Shown here: piece after piece, positions 27,501 through 33,893 of the stretch
How the letters are laid out: the number at the start of each line of letters is the position of its first letter
Position numbering within the stretch: the stretch's first letter is position 1
Assembly (NCBI GenBank): GCA_025358085.1
Contig: JANYKT010000201.1
Span: 1-56,870 of the forward strand
Direction of reading: 5' to 3'
DNA: 56,870 nucleotides
Source of the DNA: Deltaproteobacteria bacterium
Lineage (GTDB): Bacteria; Myxococcota; Myxococcia; Myxococcales; 40CM-4-68-19
Notes under the pieces: generated by a model
Told to the model about the DNA's origin: nothing
The model's database searches: none
Seen by the model: the letters and a program-made list of their open reading frames with translations, nothing else
Position numbers and translations under genes: made by a program

Positions 27501-30497
27501 CGCGCGATTCGACGCGCCGTGCGACCCGTTGCGCTCGAAGCCGACCCCGCGGGTGACCACGTTGTTCATGGTGCGCGGCGCAGCCTGAACCCGCTGGTTG
27601 GCGAAGCTGCTCATGCCCGCCGCCACCGGAGCATCGTAGTTCTGCGCCACCTGCCTGACGCGATTCACCGTGTCGGTCACCGCGGTGGTCGCCTTCTGGA
27701 ACGAGTGGGAAACTGAATCCTTGAGATGGCTCCAGAAGGCGAAGCGCGGCTTGTGTCCGTTCTTCACCAGACCGTGGAACATCTGCACCGCGTTGAAGAT
27801 CCGGCTCTCGCCGCGCGCGGCCAGGAAGTGCGAGGCCATGCTTGCGATTGGCAGGCCGTGGGAACGCTGCGTGGCGTCGAGCAGCGTGTGGAGCGGGCCG
27901 CCTTTGGCGAAGTGTGCCGCGTGGCCATGGCCCCTGGGGTGATCGCGGAAAGCCGCCTGGAACGCAGCGGCGGTGATGGCCGATGCAGGAGGCCCGTGGC
28001 GCATGGGTCCGCCTCGGCCGACCATGGCTTTGCGACGCTCCTCGGTCCTGACGGCGAGGTCGTGCAGCGGTGAGCCCTTGGGCGCTTTGCCCATCTCGGA
28101 GAGCGCGCGCGTCACCGCCTGGTGCTTGTGGTGCAAGCTCTGCCGCTTCATCTCTCTGTGCAGGGCGTGCGCGTGGTGCGCATGCAGCTGGTGCAAGCCA
28201 CCCTGCACCGGCGCTTGACCAAGCGTGCCTCCGCGATGGCCGCCGCCGAGACCGCCGCGATGCCCCCCGCCGAGTGCGGCGCCCATTCCAACACCGAGAG
28301 ACATGCCGCCGAGGCCATGCTGCGGAGCCTGGTGCGGGTGCCCATGAACGTGGCCCTTCCCGCCCAACGCCTGCAGCGCGCCCTTTTCAACCTTGGCGAG
28401 TTCCTGGACGAGGTGCGACGTCGAGGCGTTGCGCAGCAGCTGATCCAGCCCGGGGTGCTGCTTGCGGAGACGCTCCAGCGCCTTCTCGCCCAGCACCTGC
28501 GCCGACGGCATGTGCAGGAGCGGCTGGCCAGGCGGCCTGTGTGCGTGCGCGCCCTGTCCCTTGCGCGCCTCGCCGGCCAGCTTGGCGAGTTGCCCACGGC
28601 GCTCGTCGATGAGCTTGCGGAACGTCCCGACGTGGAGCGCGCCGCCCTTGGTCGCCGCGATCGAGCCCATCTGCGTGAGAATTTGCCCGATCTCATGCGC
28701 ACCTTCGAGGAGAGCGTCGCCCCCCTGCCCGCGCAGCCGCGCAAGGACAGAGTCCATCCGGGCCAGGTGATTGCGCAGCTCGCCGGCGTGCGCGTCGGTC
28801 AGGGTGCGGTGCGTGGCCGTGGCAAGATGGGCGAGCGTCGTCTCGAGACGACGGGCGACGCCGCCGCCGTGCGCGTGTTCGCGGTCGAGGATGTGGTGCA
28901 GGTTGTGGCGCGTGCCAGGACTCTTGACCGACCGTGCCTGGTGGAGGATGCCGCCGAGCGCGTGATCGAAGCGCGCGACGTGGTGCTCGACCGGCAGATG
29001 TCCGGCGCGCGGACGGCCAGGCTGGTGCGAGGGGACGCGATGCGGAACCGCGTTCGCCTGGGCGAGCGTAAAAATCTTGACTGCCGCCTCGGCGAGCAAT
29101 TCGGTGATTGCTTTTTGTAGCTGCAGGCCGATGGGCCCGACTTTCCCGGCCACCTTGACGCCCGCGTCGGTGGCGGCCCGGCGCGCATTCTCGAGGGCGC
29201 TGCGGGGCGAGACGAAGCCCAGCCGGCCTCCGCTTGCAACCAGCCCAAGAGACAGCCGCCCGCGCGCCGGCTGACCCGGGGTCGAGGAGAAGAGTTGGAG
29301 CGACGGCGCGACCTCGAGCCGGGTGTTGCAGCCCAGGGAAATGCTGGTGGTCCCGGAGATGGAGAGGGCTCCGTCGAAGTTGTCGGCGCGGAAAAAGAGA
29401 TGCGCGCTCTGGCTGCCGCGGCCGATGCCGTCGGTGCCGGTGGGGAAGCCCGCCGGGCGATCGACCTTCTCGAGCGTGATGCGGAGCGGGCCGCGCGCAC
29501 GAACGCGGGCGAGGCCAACCTGCTGCGCCAGACGCTGCGCGCCTCGCAGGGTGCTGGCCGCCGGTTGCGGCTGAAGTCCACCCACGGGGCGTGGTGCGGA
29601 ATGCCCCGGAACCGGATGCGCGGAAGATGTTCCAGGCTGCGGACGCTGCAACGCCTGCGGGTGGATGCCGTGCTGCGCTGGCGGCTTTTTCGCCGCCGGC
29701 ATGCCGAGGCTCGGCGGGGTCGAGCCGGTGTGCGGCAGCGAATGCAGACCGTTGCCGCGGGGCGCGTGGCCGGTCAGCCCGGCTCGGTGAGCGGCAGGTC
29801 CTTGCGCAGCGTGTTGCACGGGCAACTTGACGATGACAGGACCGCGCTTTCCGCCTTGCGCCCAGGGCGGCACGATCACTTGCGCGGCGCGCGCGGGAGT
29901 TCCGGCCGGTGCATGCACGGCGGGCCGGCCCACTTGCACTTGGTGACTTTGCTCCGCCTCCAGATATTTGATGCGCAGCCGCTCGTACCTGCCGCGGGCC
30001 TGGTCGCGCGAGTCCTGCAGCGTGCGGACCTTGCGAAACGTCTCGGGAGCCATGCCGAAGGTGGCCTGCGCCGCGCTGAGGCCGCGAGTCGCTTCGTCGA
30101 TCCGCGGCTGCCATTGCGAAAGCGCCTTGACCAGAACGTCGCGCGGCTTGCCCGACACCTGCGCGAGTTGCAGTGCGGACATCTTCCAGTCGGCAACGCA
30201 ACTGTCGAGATGGGCGTCGAGGTCGAAGCGGCGCGCGCGCGTCTGTACGCTGTCGAACAGGCTTTCCAGCGTGTCGACCTGGGTCCGCGTCGTGCCGCCG
30301 GCCTGAAGCTCGATGCGCGCGCGCCCCACCGCTGCGCGCATCTCATTCGCGGCCTGCCTCCACACCAGGAGGTGGCGGCTCAAGCCGTCCTGCTTCTGCG
30401 CGTGCTGGAGCTGGTGATCGTGCCGCGACGCATCGACCGAGGCTTGCATCATGAGGCGGTGCAGGTGCTCGATTTCGTGCCTGCTTGGTGTTGCCAA
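21576..30497 (-). CDS. Giant modular protein (~2970 residues) with C-terminal DUF4157 (eCIS core) domain
   Basis: By far the largest gene here. In order: helical N-terminus (about residues 1-190); Pro/His linker (190-315); Gly/Ser beta-like segment (325-430); His-rich helical stretches; Trp/Gly-rich repeats (1025-1165); hydrophobic glycine-rich region (1235-1340) with twin motifs GKNWKGVLAGAAGGAL and GGNWKDAVKGAAGGAL; then alternating modules A1 (1416-1490), A2 (1607-1740), B1 (1798-2005), A3 (2030-2160), B2 (2277-2470), A4 (2617-2737). A2 and A3 share GFLGED..LG; B1 and B2 share KVNAxGD. A six-His run lies at 2243-2248. DUF4157 (2797-2877) carries the zincin-like AHELTHVLQ at 2864-2872. The tail ends with amphipathic RVSGRVYELLMEELEHSF. 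There is no obvious signal peptide. DUF4157 proteins are often linked to extracellular contractile injection systems, but no such structural gene is visible. The start is uncertain: TTG 30497 follows GGGAGAGG closely; TTG 30515 and ATG 30452 are alternatives. Export, cargo or toxin function is inference. Confidence 0.9.
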   Translation of the reverse strand: MATPSRHEIEHLHRLMMQASVDASRHDHQLQHAQKQDGLSRHLLVWRQAANEMRAAVGRARIELQAGGTTRTQVDTLESLFDSVQTRARRFDLDAHLDSCVADWKMSALQLAQVSGKPRDVLVKALSQWQPRIDEATRGLSAAQATFGMAPETFRKVRTLQDSRDQARGRYERLRIKYLEAEQSHQVQVGRPAVHAPAGTPARAAQVIVPPWAQGGKRGPVIVKLPVQHAAQGPAAHRAGLTGHAPRGNGLHSLPHTGSTPPSLGMPAAKKPPAQHGIHPQALQRPQPGTSSAHPVPGHSAPRPVGGLQPQPAASTLRGAQRLAQQVGLARVRARGPLRITLEKVDRPAGFPTGTDGIGRGSQSAHLFFRADNFDGALSISGTTSISLGCNTRLEVAPSLQLFSSTPGQPARGRLSLGLVASGGRLGFVSPRSALENARRAATDAGVKVAGKVGPIGLQLQKAITELLAEAAVKIFTLAQANAVPHRVPSHQPGRPRAGHLPVEHHVARFDHALGGILHQARSVKSPGTRHNLHHILDREHAHGGGVARRLETTLAHLATATHRTLTDAHAGELRNHLARMDSVLARLRGQGGDALLEGAHEIGQILTQMGSIAATKGGALHVGTFRKLIDERRGQLAKLAGEARKGQGAHAHRPPGQPLLHMPSAQVLGEKALERLRKQHPGLDQLLRNASTSHLVQELAKVEKGALQALGGKGHVHGHPHQAPQHGLGGMSLGVGMGAALGGGHRGGLGGGHRGGTLGQAPVQGGLHQLHAHHAHALHREMKRQSLHHKHQAVTRALSEMGKAPKGSPLHDLAVRTEERRKAMVGRGGPMRHGPPASAITAAAFQAAFRDHPRGHGHAAHFAKGGPLHTLLDATQRSHGLPIASMASHFLAARGESRIFNAVQMFHGLVKNGHKPRFAFWSHLKDSVSHSFQKATTAVTDTVNRVRQVAQNYDAPVAAGMSSFANQRVQAAPRTMNNVVTRGVGFERNGSHGASNRAQRIGSSNYAHRPSQNVHTLGSRISDGVHGLAHARDSAMDWSGQKAHGLGDWVKKNGSAAFAQNQNSGRKLWSGMQHNAHWLGDKSSGLGQAALQGVKNLGAAQWSGLKTAGNAAGGALSWIGNKVGGAATWPSDKSQAAAGWVMQQTQKNLEWVGKTGVVGAVGGMIKNGLSNAGPSAGAAWKMSPLGMAVSKGWALAKNPLTSIWNKTKNIAGQAWSGIQKGYKATSNFLQSPAGQFLVTGLSLAATFIPGGILVKTLIGAGIGAISAISEGKNWKGVLAGAAGGALTGALPFLRIGPLAKMGVGALQGAIGTVASGGNWKDAVKGAAGGALDAFDPGALKQLKSLKMAGKLLSGKNMSEAEKLAMGAGKMGGPLHALEKAMANPRARKLVGALEKTGGKVVRGSIYVSGKAAKVQDILDKTLAMGDKADGALKQIHDNAPGVANFFGNNAVGHFISRAGDLAGNSDEKLSHALEWGHARADQLSTYRGDLDKGLNHAGVKDPAKAYERQMAHRSARGGSLSPLAQKKLADHRSKHPELHIARATGKRVRGEDRGESPARRRGTDPVRGHGVHPVHGGHAVHDSHAVHGSHPVHRRHGGRSTHPKTALERAIQRGRHLKKQGLQVAAGVHHQLGNIHHIVAKGLEHADQIQHGLEQATNLARQGAGFLGEDTELGRYLLHMADRAEQAHGYIEQGIGFAHDFNHSLGGVNHTIGHIPGEHQAEHDRYGKKMHGDHASPLHQAVHLDGKPAHRQGGGGHDGTPVPGHQAPDHGERLRAVHPAHSDVRKPAHESDAAHADRLKKAFEAIGNVSRRVNAFEAKFGKIAANIQKFLHSGKAQAASLEMQSLGSECEEIQKIIRTATTLAHGHAGYEKEIRFYLEWHARARAKVHGMIADTRGLGDGAAISGFGVDEKRHPDIFQNTRDIYAIQSKVNAFGDALADHEAHTHVEKVLSDAKAAKAQLAGLKNKYKGDKAALDFLTGHGIQDKLIDEQIARLEKALRGEHHAAARKPVHSAHVAPAKKAEHDVEVRKNIEHGLKAIDRYKKHALRTGRKIDGSLEKIEHALHTGIRIGRKVDHGLHRISGLAGQVAGFLGEDSPLGHLAGQVHDRAEAGHERFHGAMKLAHKGSKQLHRGHAIFHNLLDQAAAHHQRKHEQKHPWHTVQHGPHGAVLHGPHGTVPHGPHGPHQAGHGGHGIQLPAHLKLPKVLQDLVDKAKSLKDLPEWLLHELGLGGGEKKPPRGKRHHHHHHMEPQPDGRPSPGPAPHPQHKGEMTEAEAADLVHRANLAVTGFGKGVTNAIRTITAMMHEGRTKDAGYRVQAVTAGSEQTRFECSRAVQFASKNPLLQKQAQLATKHYLEIRDHFFQFVRTLHGLAGQAEIDGLDAAKYPDLVALQAAIDSLEVKVNALGDVKSADTKMQAAVAPLKQEASALHGRLGHAKAKYQKDPPAETAIDAMWSKLGRLQRILGGHADKGNVEKGDKELGLERHHAPKKPRKLRRHGSHRKHDSVDDLINSVLDDNRLHVNRGGNRGDVEQQDGQDVDPAAMDTWLGSGHGVELFSQVFGAFIPAHGASGGHEGHGSHGGHHEAHVVHKGRGGEGQQDPHGHGMHPRQHRNGRGGILGRIGKLIPGKAHGFFHGLFDKLHGFADQIGSWAHQGESLLGKGMHLAEQGMHGLGVIEDAAEKMQGFAGKAEGFLNKLHLGKAAHFAHQIGGAAGFVDKEALLLHGGLKKADDWMGVGKKDLTSVEKFSNRAGRAFARAEQGHLGGMMHLFKASRFGDGIDGKGAPEKARLNSMFDEPRRLDLGTMSRMEGFLGGDLSSVRLHTGPGAAHITSRYNAEAVTVKDHIFFAPGRFNTQSVEGQKLLAHELTHVLQRGRPNLDVRTAESEALGSERSYGSPQMEPLNLGKPSADFKLADGEGLGSSSGVHTAKRNRSRGHESGGKDELPDGEEFIERVSGRVYELLMEELEHSFESR
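23095..23664 (-). repeat. Module B2, second copy of the duplicated helical domain
   Basis: Partner of B1, from LVHRANLAVTG to LGRLQRILGGH. It sits between the six-His run and module A4. The same order of landmarks (helical start, GL.....I.G, KVNA.GD, terminal leucine-rich helix) supports common origin. Confidence 0.65.
24482..25103 (-). repeat. Module B1, first copy of a duplicated ~200-residue helical domain
   Basis: Inside the giant gene. It contains RLKKAFEAIGNVSRRVNAFE at its start and ends at LEKALRGEHH. It aligns with module B2 at 23095-23664: for example GLGDGAAISGFGVDEKRHPD against GLAGQAEIDGLDAAKYPD, and QSKVNAFGDALAD against EVKVNALGDVKSAD. The copies have diverged to well below half identity, so the duplication is old. 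Confidence 0.65.
25718..25789 (-). repeat. Four tandem 18-nt units encoding a His-Val repeat
   Basis: Four consecutive 18-nt units beginning GGACC(G/C)ATG on the plus strand (25718, 25736, 25754, 25772). On the coding strand they give a hexapeptide repeat of the HxVHxx type (HPVHGGHAVHDSHAVHGSH) in a linker of the giant protein. Units are directly adjacent with no spacers, so this is a coding minisatellite and not a CRISPR array. Confidence 0.75.
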
Positions 30498-30532
30498 GTG
30501 CCTCTCCCGGGTCAAACCAATTGCCTGAACAG

Positions 30533-30560
30533 ATTATCTGAAGGGAGGGGTAGCTTACAA
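30533..30560 (-). promoter_or_regulatory. Putative sigma-70-type promoter of the giant gene
   Basis: On the minus strand TTGTAA (30560-30555) and GATAAT (30538-30533) are 16 nt apart, in an unusually AT-rich spot for this DNA. Transcription would begin near 30526, about 30 nt before the TTG at 30497 and close to the GGGAGAGG at 30508-30501. The rest of the 180-bp gap (30498-30677) holds no other recognisable feature. Confidence 0.45.
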
Positions 30561-30677
30561 GGGGTAGGTCCCGGTAAGCGGCCAGACAGCTTGATTTTCG
30601 AATAGCCAAGCCCCTCTGCGCAAGGGCGGCAACGAATTCAAGGTTCAGTTTGGTTTCAACGTTGAGATGGGAGTGGA

Positions 30678-30944
30678 TTACTCCTTGAGGCCCGCCGGAT
30701 CCCCGGTCAAGTAGGTCAAGATCAGCGCCCGTTCATCGGCTGCGAGGTGGACTTTCTTCTTGGCCTCCATCTCGTCGATCGCGTCTACCCACTTCTGCGG
30801 CGTCCGCTCAGATGGCGCATAGGCCGAGTGACAGGAGGTGCACTTGCCCAGGTACATCCGCTCGCCGTCGCTCATGGGCCCGCGCGGCCGTCCCACGCCG
30901 CAGGCGCACGTGCAGACCATCAGGATTGCAAGCAGACGCTTCAC
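30678..30944 (-). CDS. Small secreted c-type cytochrome
   Basis: An 88-residue protein starting at the GTG inside the stop codon of the barrel gene (GTGA overlap). It has a hydrophobic leader with cysteines (LLAILMVCTCACG) that may be a lipoprotein signal, and one haem motif CTSCH at about residue 38. EMEAKKKVHLAADERALILTYL near the C-terminus is typical of short SoxX-like or diheme-reductase-like cytochrome domains. Coupling to a barrel and to fur suggests an outer-membrane electron-transfer or iron-related role, which is inference. Confidence 0.8.
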   Translation of the reverse strand: MKRLLAILMVCTCACGVGRPRGPMSDGERMYLGKCTSCHSAYAPSERTPQKWVDAIDEMEAKKKVHLAADERALILTYLTGDPAGLKE

Positions 30945-31711
30945 AAGTTGAATCCGAGCACCGAGCGAAGCTGGAACTGGCTCGAAGAATCGGTGAGGCC
31001 CACGCCCGCGCCGGCCTGGACCCAGATGCGCCCCGTCGCGACGCTCAAAGAGGGACCGGCGTACCAGGTCCCGGTGCTGCCAGCGCCAGTGACGGCCTGG
31101 AGGGTCCACACTTCCGCGGCGACGCGCAGCTGCGGCACCACCTCGTAGCGCGCGCCCAGGTCGACCTCCCAATTGCGCTCGGCGCCGCGAAAGATCTTCT
31201 GCTCGCCGACCAGATTCAGCACCAGTCCGAATCGCCCCAGATCCTTCGCCAGAATGAGCTTTTCCTCCAGCTCGAAAGGCTCGGTGAGTTCGGTCGGCCG
31301 CTCCACTTCCAGATACAGCATCACGTCCACCGGCCACTCGCCGCGCTCGGCCAGCCGGTAGCGGCTCTCCACGCGCCAGGAGTTGAAGCGCAGGGAAGCA
31401 TGGTCAGGGCCGCCCTGCTCAAACACATGGTAGAGCGAAATGTCCCAGTGGTCAGTGAGGCCGTACTCGAACTCCACCCGGGTCGTGATCAGCGCAGCCG
31501 ACAGGTCGCCCCGGGGCGGTTCGATCTCGTTCCACAACTCGAACTCCAGATTCCCTTTGGGCTGCGTCGCGTATTCGTAAGAGCGGACGAAGCTTCGCTG
31601 GTCCGCGTGTGCTGCGCCACCGGCAGAGGTCATAATGATAGCAATTATGATTCTCATTATCATTTGAAAAGGCTGCGAGGGAAGCTGCGAAAAACGCGAG
31701 CGGTTGCTCAT
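30941..31711 (-). CDS. Outer-membrane beta-barrel protein with embedded Fur-box-like site
   Basis: A 256-residue secreted protein. The ATG at 31711 follows AGGAGAG by 3 nt and lies 7 bp after the fur stop. The signal sequence is Ile-rich (MRIIIAIIMTSAGGAAHA, with cleavage expected before DQ). The mature part alternates polar and hydrophobic residues in about twelve strands (LEFELWNEI, TRVEFEYGL, WDISLYHVF, VDLGARYEVV), as in transporter-like barrels. It ends in FQLRSVLGFNL. No named family is recognised. The signal-peptide codons are unlike the rest of the gene: two ATA, two ATT and one AGA in a row of ten, creating a Fur-box-like DNA sequence. Confidence 0.75.
   Translation of the reverse strand: MSNRSRFSQLPSQPFQMIMRIIIAIIMTSAGGAAHADQRSFVRSYEYATQPKGNLEFELWNEIEPPRGDLSAALITTRVEFEYGLTDHWDISLYHVFEQGGPDHASLRFNSWRVESRYRLAERGEWPVDVMLYLEVERPTELTEPFELEEKLILAKDLGRFGLVLNLVGEQKIFRGAERNWEVDLGARYEVVPQLRVAAEVWTLQAVTGAGSTGTWYAGPSLSVATGRIWVQAGAGVGLTDSSSQFQLRSVLGFNL
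31643..31661 (-). promoter_or_regulatory. Fur-box-like operator inside the barrel gene
   Basis: On the minus strand GATAATGAGAATCATAATT matches 16 of 19 positions of the classical Fur consensus. A further partial half-site (CTATCATTAT) follows directly. It covers codons 17-23 or so of the barrel gene. Occupancy could block transcription from the fur promoter into the barrel and cytochrome genes, or control an internal promoter. Confidence 0.6.
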
Positions 31712-31718
31712 GACTCTC

Positions 31719-32237
31719 CTAGCGGGGAGGATTCTGCAGGGTCTGGCAGGCGCGGCACAGCCCGTACAGCTCGAGCTTGTGGCGCGTGACGACGAAGCCG
31801 TGCTGCCGCGCCACCGCGTCCTGCAGCGCTTCGATGCGCTCGTTCTCGAACTCGACGATCGCGTGACAGCGGGTGCAGATGAGGTGGTCGTGGTGGTGGC
31901 GGTCCAGCGCCGCCTCGTACCGGGTCTGGCCATCGAAGAAGTGACGGGCGCTGGCGAGGCCGGCGTCGGTCAGGATCTTCATGGTCCGATAGACCGTCGC
32001 GGCGCCGATGTTGGCGTCACGGGCCTGCACCTTGTTCAACAGGTCGTCGACGCTGAGGTGCCCGGTCTGGGAAAAGAACGTGTCGACGATGACGTCCCGC
32101 TGGCGGGTTGCCTTGAGGCCCTTCTCCGCGATCCAGGCGGCGAGGCGTTCGCGCGCTGCCGACGCCGGGGCCAGCTCGGGCGAGGGATGGGCAGCGCGGG
32201 TACGCTTGCTTTCGGGCGGTACGGTTGAGCGCGGCAT
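31719..32237 (-). CDS. Fur-family metalloregulator
   Basis: A 172-residue Fur-family repressor using the ATG at 32237 (a longer frame would run through the operator). The DNA-binding helix segment GAATVYRTMKILTDAGLA is clear. The metal-binding part has HHHDHLICTRCHAIVEFENE with the first CxxC, and the second Cys pair in YGLCRACQ. The His-rich HHHDH motif fits Fur or Zur/PerR; the sites found are Fur-type, so iron is the best guess. The N-terminus has a 25-residue Pro/Ala-rich extension. It heads an operon with a barrel and a cytochrome. Confidence 0.9.
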   Translation of the reverse strand: MPRSTVPPESKRTRAAHPSPELAPASAARERLAAWIAEKGLKATRQRDVIVDTFFSQTGHLSVDDLLNKVQARDANIGAATVYRTMKILTDAGLASARHFFDGQTRYEAALDRHHHDHLICTRCHAIVEFENERIEALQDAVARQHGFVVTRHKLELYGLCRACQTLQNPPR

Positions 32238-32253
32238 GGAGCTCACTTTGAGA

Positions 32254-32274
32254 TTGAGACTGATTCTCAATTTC
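32254..32274 (-). promoter_or_regulatory. Fur-box-like operator upstream of fur
   Basis: TTGAGA and TCTCAA form an exact 6-bp inverted repeat with a 5-nt centre (32254-32270). The 19-mer GAAATTGAGAATCAGTCTC on the minus strand matches 14 of 19 Fur-consensus positions. It lies 17 nt before the fur ATG, where it would allow autoregulation. Confidence 0.6.
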
Positions 32275-32324
32275 GATTGTGAAGTTAGCGCCACTGCGCC
32301 TGGGTGTCAACCGGGCACCGCGCG

Positions 32325-32933
32325 TCAGGGTGCCTCAGGACTCCAGCCGCGGCTGCGCGCGACCTCCCGCCACCGTGCCACGGCTGCTTCGCCCTCGAGC
32401 TCGGGCGCCGGGTCGCTGCCGGCCAGCCGCACCAGCGCTGTACGTGCCGCTTTCCGCACCCGGAGATCGCGGTCGTTGAGCCGGTCGATCAGGTTCTCCG
32501 CGTAGCGCGCGCCGTCGGGCCGCACGCCAGCCACCTCGGCCGCGAGCGCGCGGACCCGCGGGTCTCCCGAAGTCATCAGCGCCGGCACGTCGTCGCCAGG
32601 CCGCAACAGCGCCATTTTCTGCCGCGTGCCCGGGAGCAGCAGCACCCAGATGAGCGCGCCCAGCCCGATTTGAAAGAGCCCCACCGAGGCCGCATAGCGG
32701 CGCGCGCGCACCAGCGTCAGGCGGTACACCGCAAAGACCACCAGGAAGACCGCGAAGACGACCGGGGCTGCGATCTGCGTCCACTCCGGCAGCGCGTGAC
32801 CGGCGATGTCCCCGCCCGCCCAGAAGGCGAACCCCGCGCTCAAGACCAGGAGCGCGTAGAGAGCCGGCCGCAGGAACTGCACGAAGCGCAGACCCGACCG
32901 GACGTGCAGCCTTCCTGCTTCTGCCTCGATCAC
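32325..32933 (-). CDS. Membrane protein with C-terminal HEAT-like helices
   Basis: A 202-residue protein from the GTG at 32933. Three hydrophobic segments occupy residues 20-110. The C-terminal cytoplasmic part (GDPRVRALAAEVAG, NDRDLRVRKAARTALVRLAG) resembles two HEAT-type helical repeats. No family is recognised. It lies 9 bp downstream of the coiled-coil lipoprotein gene and is the last gene of the adenylate cyclase operon, so it may be a partner or output of that signalling unit. Confidence 0.7.
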   Translation of the reverse strand: MIEAEAGRLHVRSGLRFVQFLRPALYALLVLSAGFAFWAGGDIAGHALPEWTQIAAPVVFAVFLVVFAVYRLTLVRARRYAASVGLFQIGLGALIWVLLLPGTRQKMALLRPGDDVPALMTSGDPRVRALAAEVAGVRPDGARYAENLIDRLNDRDLRVRKAARTALVRLAGSDPAPELEGEAAVARWREVARSRGWSPEAP

Positions 32934-32942
32934 GTCCGCTGT

Positions 32943-33893
32943 CTACCCCGGCGCGACGCTGGCGTCCAGAATGGCCGCGATGCGATCGAGGTCTTTGTTC
33001 GCCTGCCCGTAGTGGCCGTCGGAGTAGGCGGCGGTCACCTCCCGCAGCAGCTTCTCCACCTCGGCGCGCTGCGGCTCGGAGAGCCTGGCGCCCGCGCGCA
33101 CCGCCTGGAGCCGGTTCATCTTCTGCTCGACGAATTTTTGGTCCACTTTCAGGTGCGCGAGCACGCGCGTGAGCTCGCCGACGAGGTCCGCGGCGCGAAC
33201 GAAATCGCCCTGCCTGCGCGCCGCGAAGATCTCCGCGTTGAGCGGCTGATCCTCGGCCGGCAGGTCAGTCATGAGGATTCCGCGCGCCTCCAGGTCTGCC
33301 AGCGCCTTCCGATGCTTCGCCTCGACCACGCTGGCCTTGGGCACCTCGCGAAGACCCGGCTGCGAGACGGCCCCGGCCACGGGCAGCGCCGCCTCGCGCT
33401 GCGCCAGCGCCTTCTCCCGAGCCGCCACCTCGCGCTCCCTCGTGGCCAGCAGCCCCTCGCGCTCGCCCAGCTTTCCCTCGCGCGACGCCGCCGAAGCCTC
33501 CCGCACGGCCAGCACCGCCCGCGCGGCGCCCCCGGAGTCGCTGTCCATTGCCACCTTCTTCGCCAGGACCTCGCCCTTCTGGGCCTGCAGCGCTGTCTGC
33601 CGCGCGGTCATCTGGCTCTCGAGGTCGCGGGTCGTCTTCAGCTGATCTTCCAGGCGCCGCCGCTGCTCGGCGTCGGCCGCAGCCCTGAGACCGTGCGTGA
33701 GGACGTCGATCTGCGTCGCCAGCTTGGCCTTGTCGATGCGCAGCGATTCCTCGCGCTCGCGCAAGCCCTTCTCCTGCTGCTCCAGCTCGCGGCGGTCCCC
33801 CTGCACCACGATGGTCAGCTCGTCCGATGGGGCCGGCTTCCCGCCATCGCAGGCAGCGAGCGCGAGCACCAGGGCGCAGCAGCAGCGCTTCAA
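32943..33893 (-). CDS. Coiled-coil lipoprotein
   Basis: A 316-residue protein with a clear lipoprotein signal (MKRCCCALVLALAACDGG; lipobox LAAC). It is followed by a long coiled coil from about residue 30 to 190, rich in Arg/Glu/Leu (EQQEKGLREREESLRIDKAK). The C-terminal 110 residues are helical and TPR-like (AEIFAARRQGDFVRAADLVGEL, DGHYGQANKDLDRIAAIL). The TTG start at 33893 overlaps the cyclase stop by 4 nt. Function unknown; the coupling indicates a shared pathway with the cyclase. Confidence 0.8.
   Translation of the reverse strand: MKRCCCALVLALAACDGGKPAPSDELTIVVQGDRRELEQQEKGLREREESLRIDKAKLATQIDVLTHGLRAAADAEQRRRLEDQLKTTRDLESQMTARQTALQAQKGEVLAKKVAMDSDSGGAARAVLAVREASAASREGKLGEREGLLATREREVAAREKALAQREAALPVAGAVSQPGLREVPKASVVEAKHRKALADLEARGILMTDLPAEDQPLNAEIFAARRQGDFVRAADLVGELTRVLAHLKVDQKFVEQKMNRLQAVRAGARLSEPQRAEVEKLLREVTAAYSDGHYGQANKDLDRIAAILDASVAPG

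Noticed and set aside
28122-30605. Further plus-strand frames opposite the giant gene (332 and 436 codons)
   Set aside because: Same reason: composition is that of reverse-strand shadows, and the minus-strand frame is continuous with repeated modules across the region.
30594-30714. Short plus-strand stretch resembling the last beta-strands of a barrel (NEFKVQFGFNVEMGVDY)
   Set aside because: No start codon, only about 39 codons after a stop, and it runs antisense into the cytochrome gene. It may be a gene remnant but cannot be supported.
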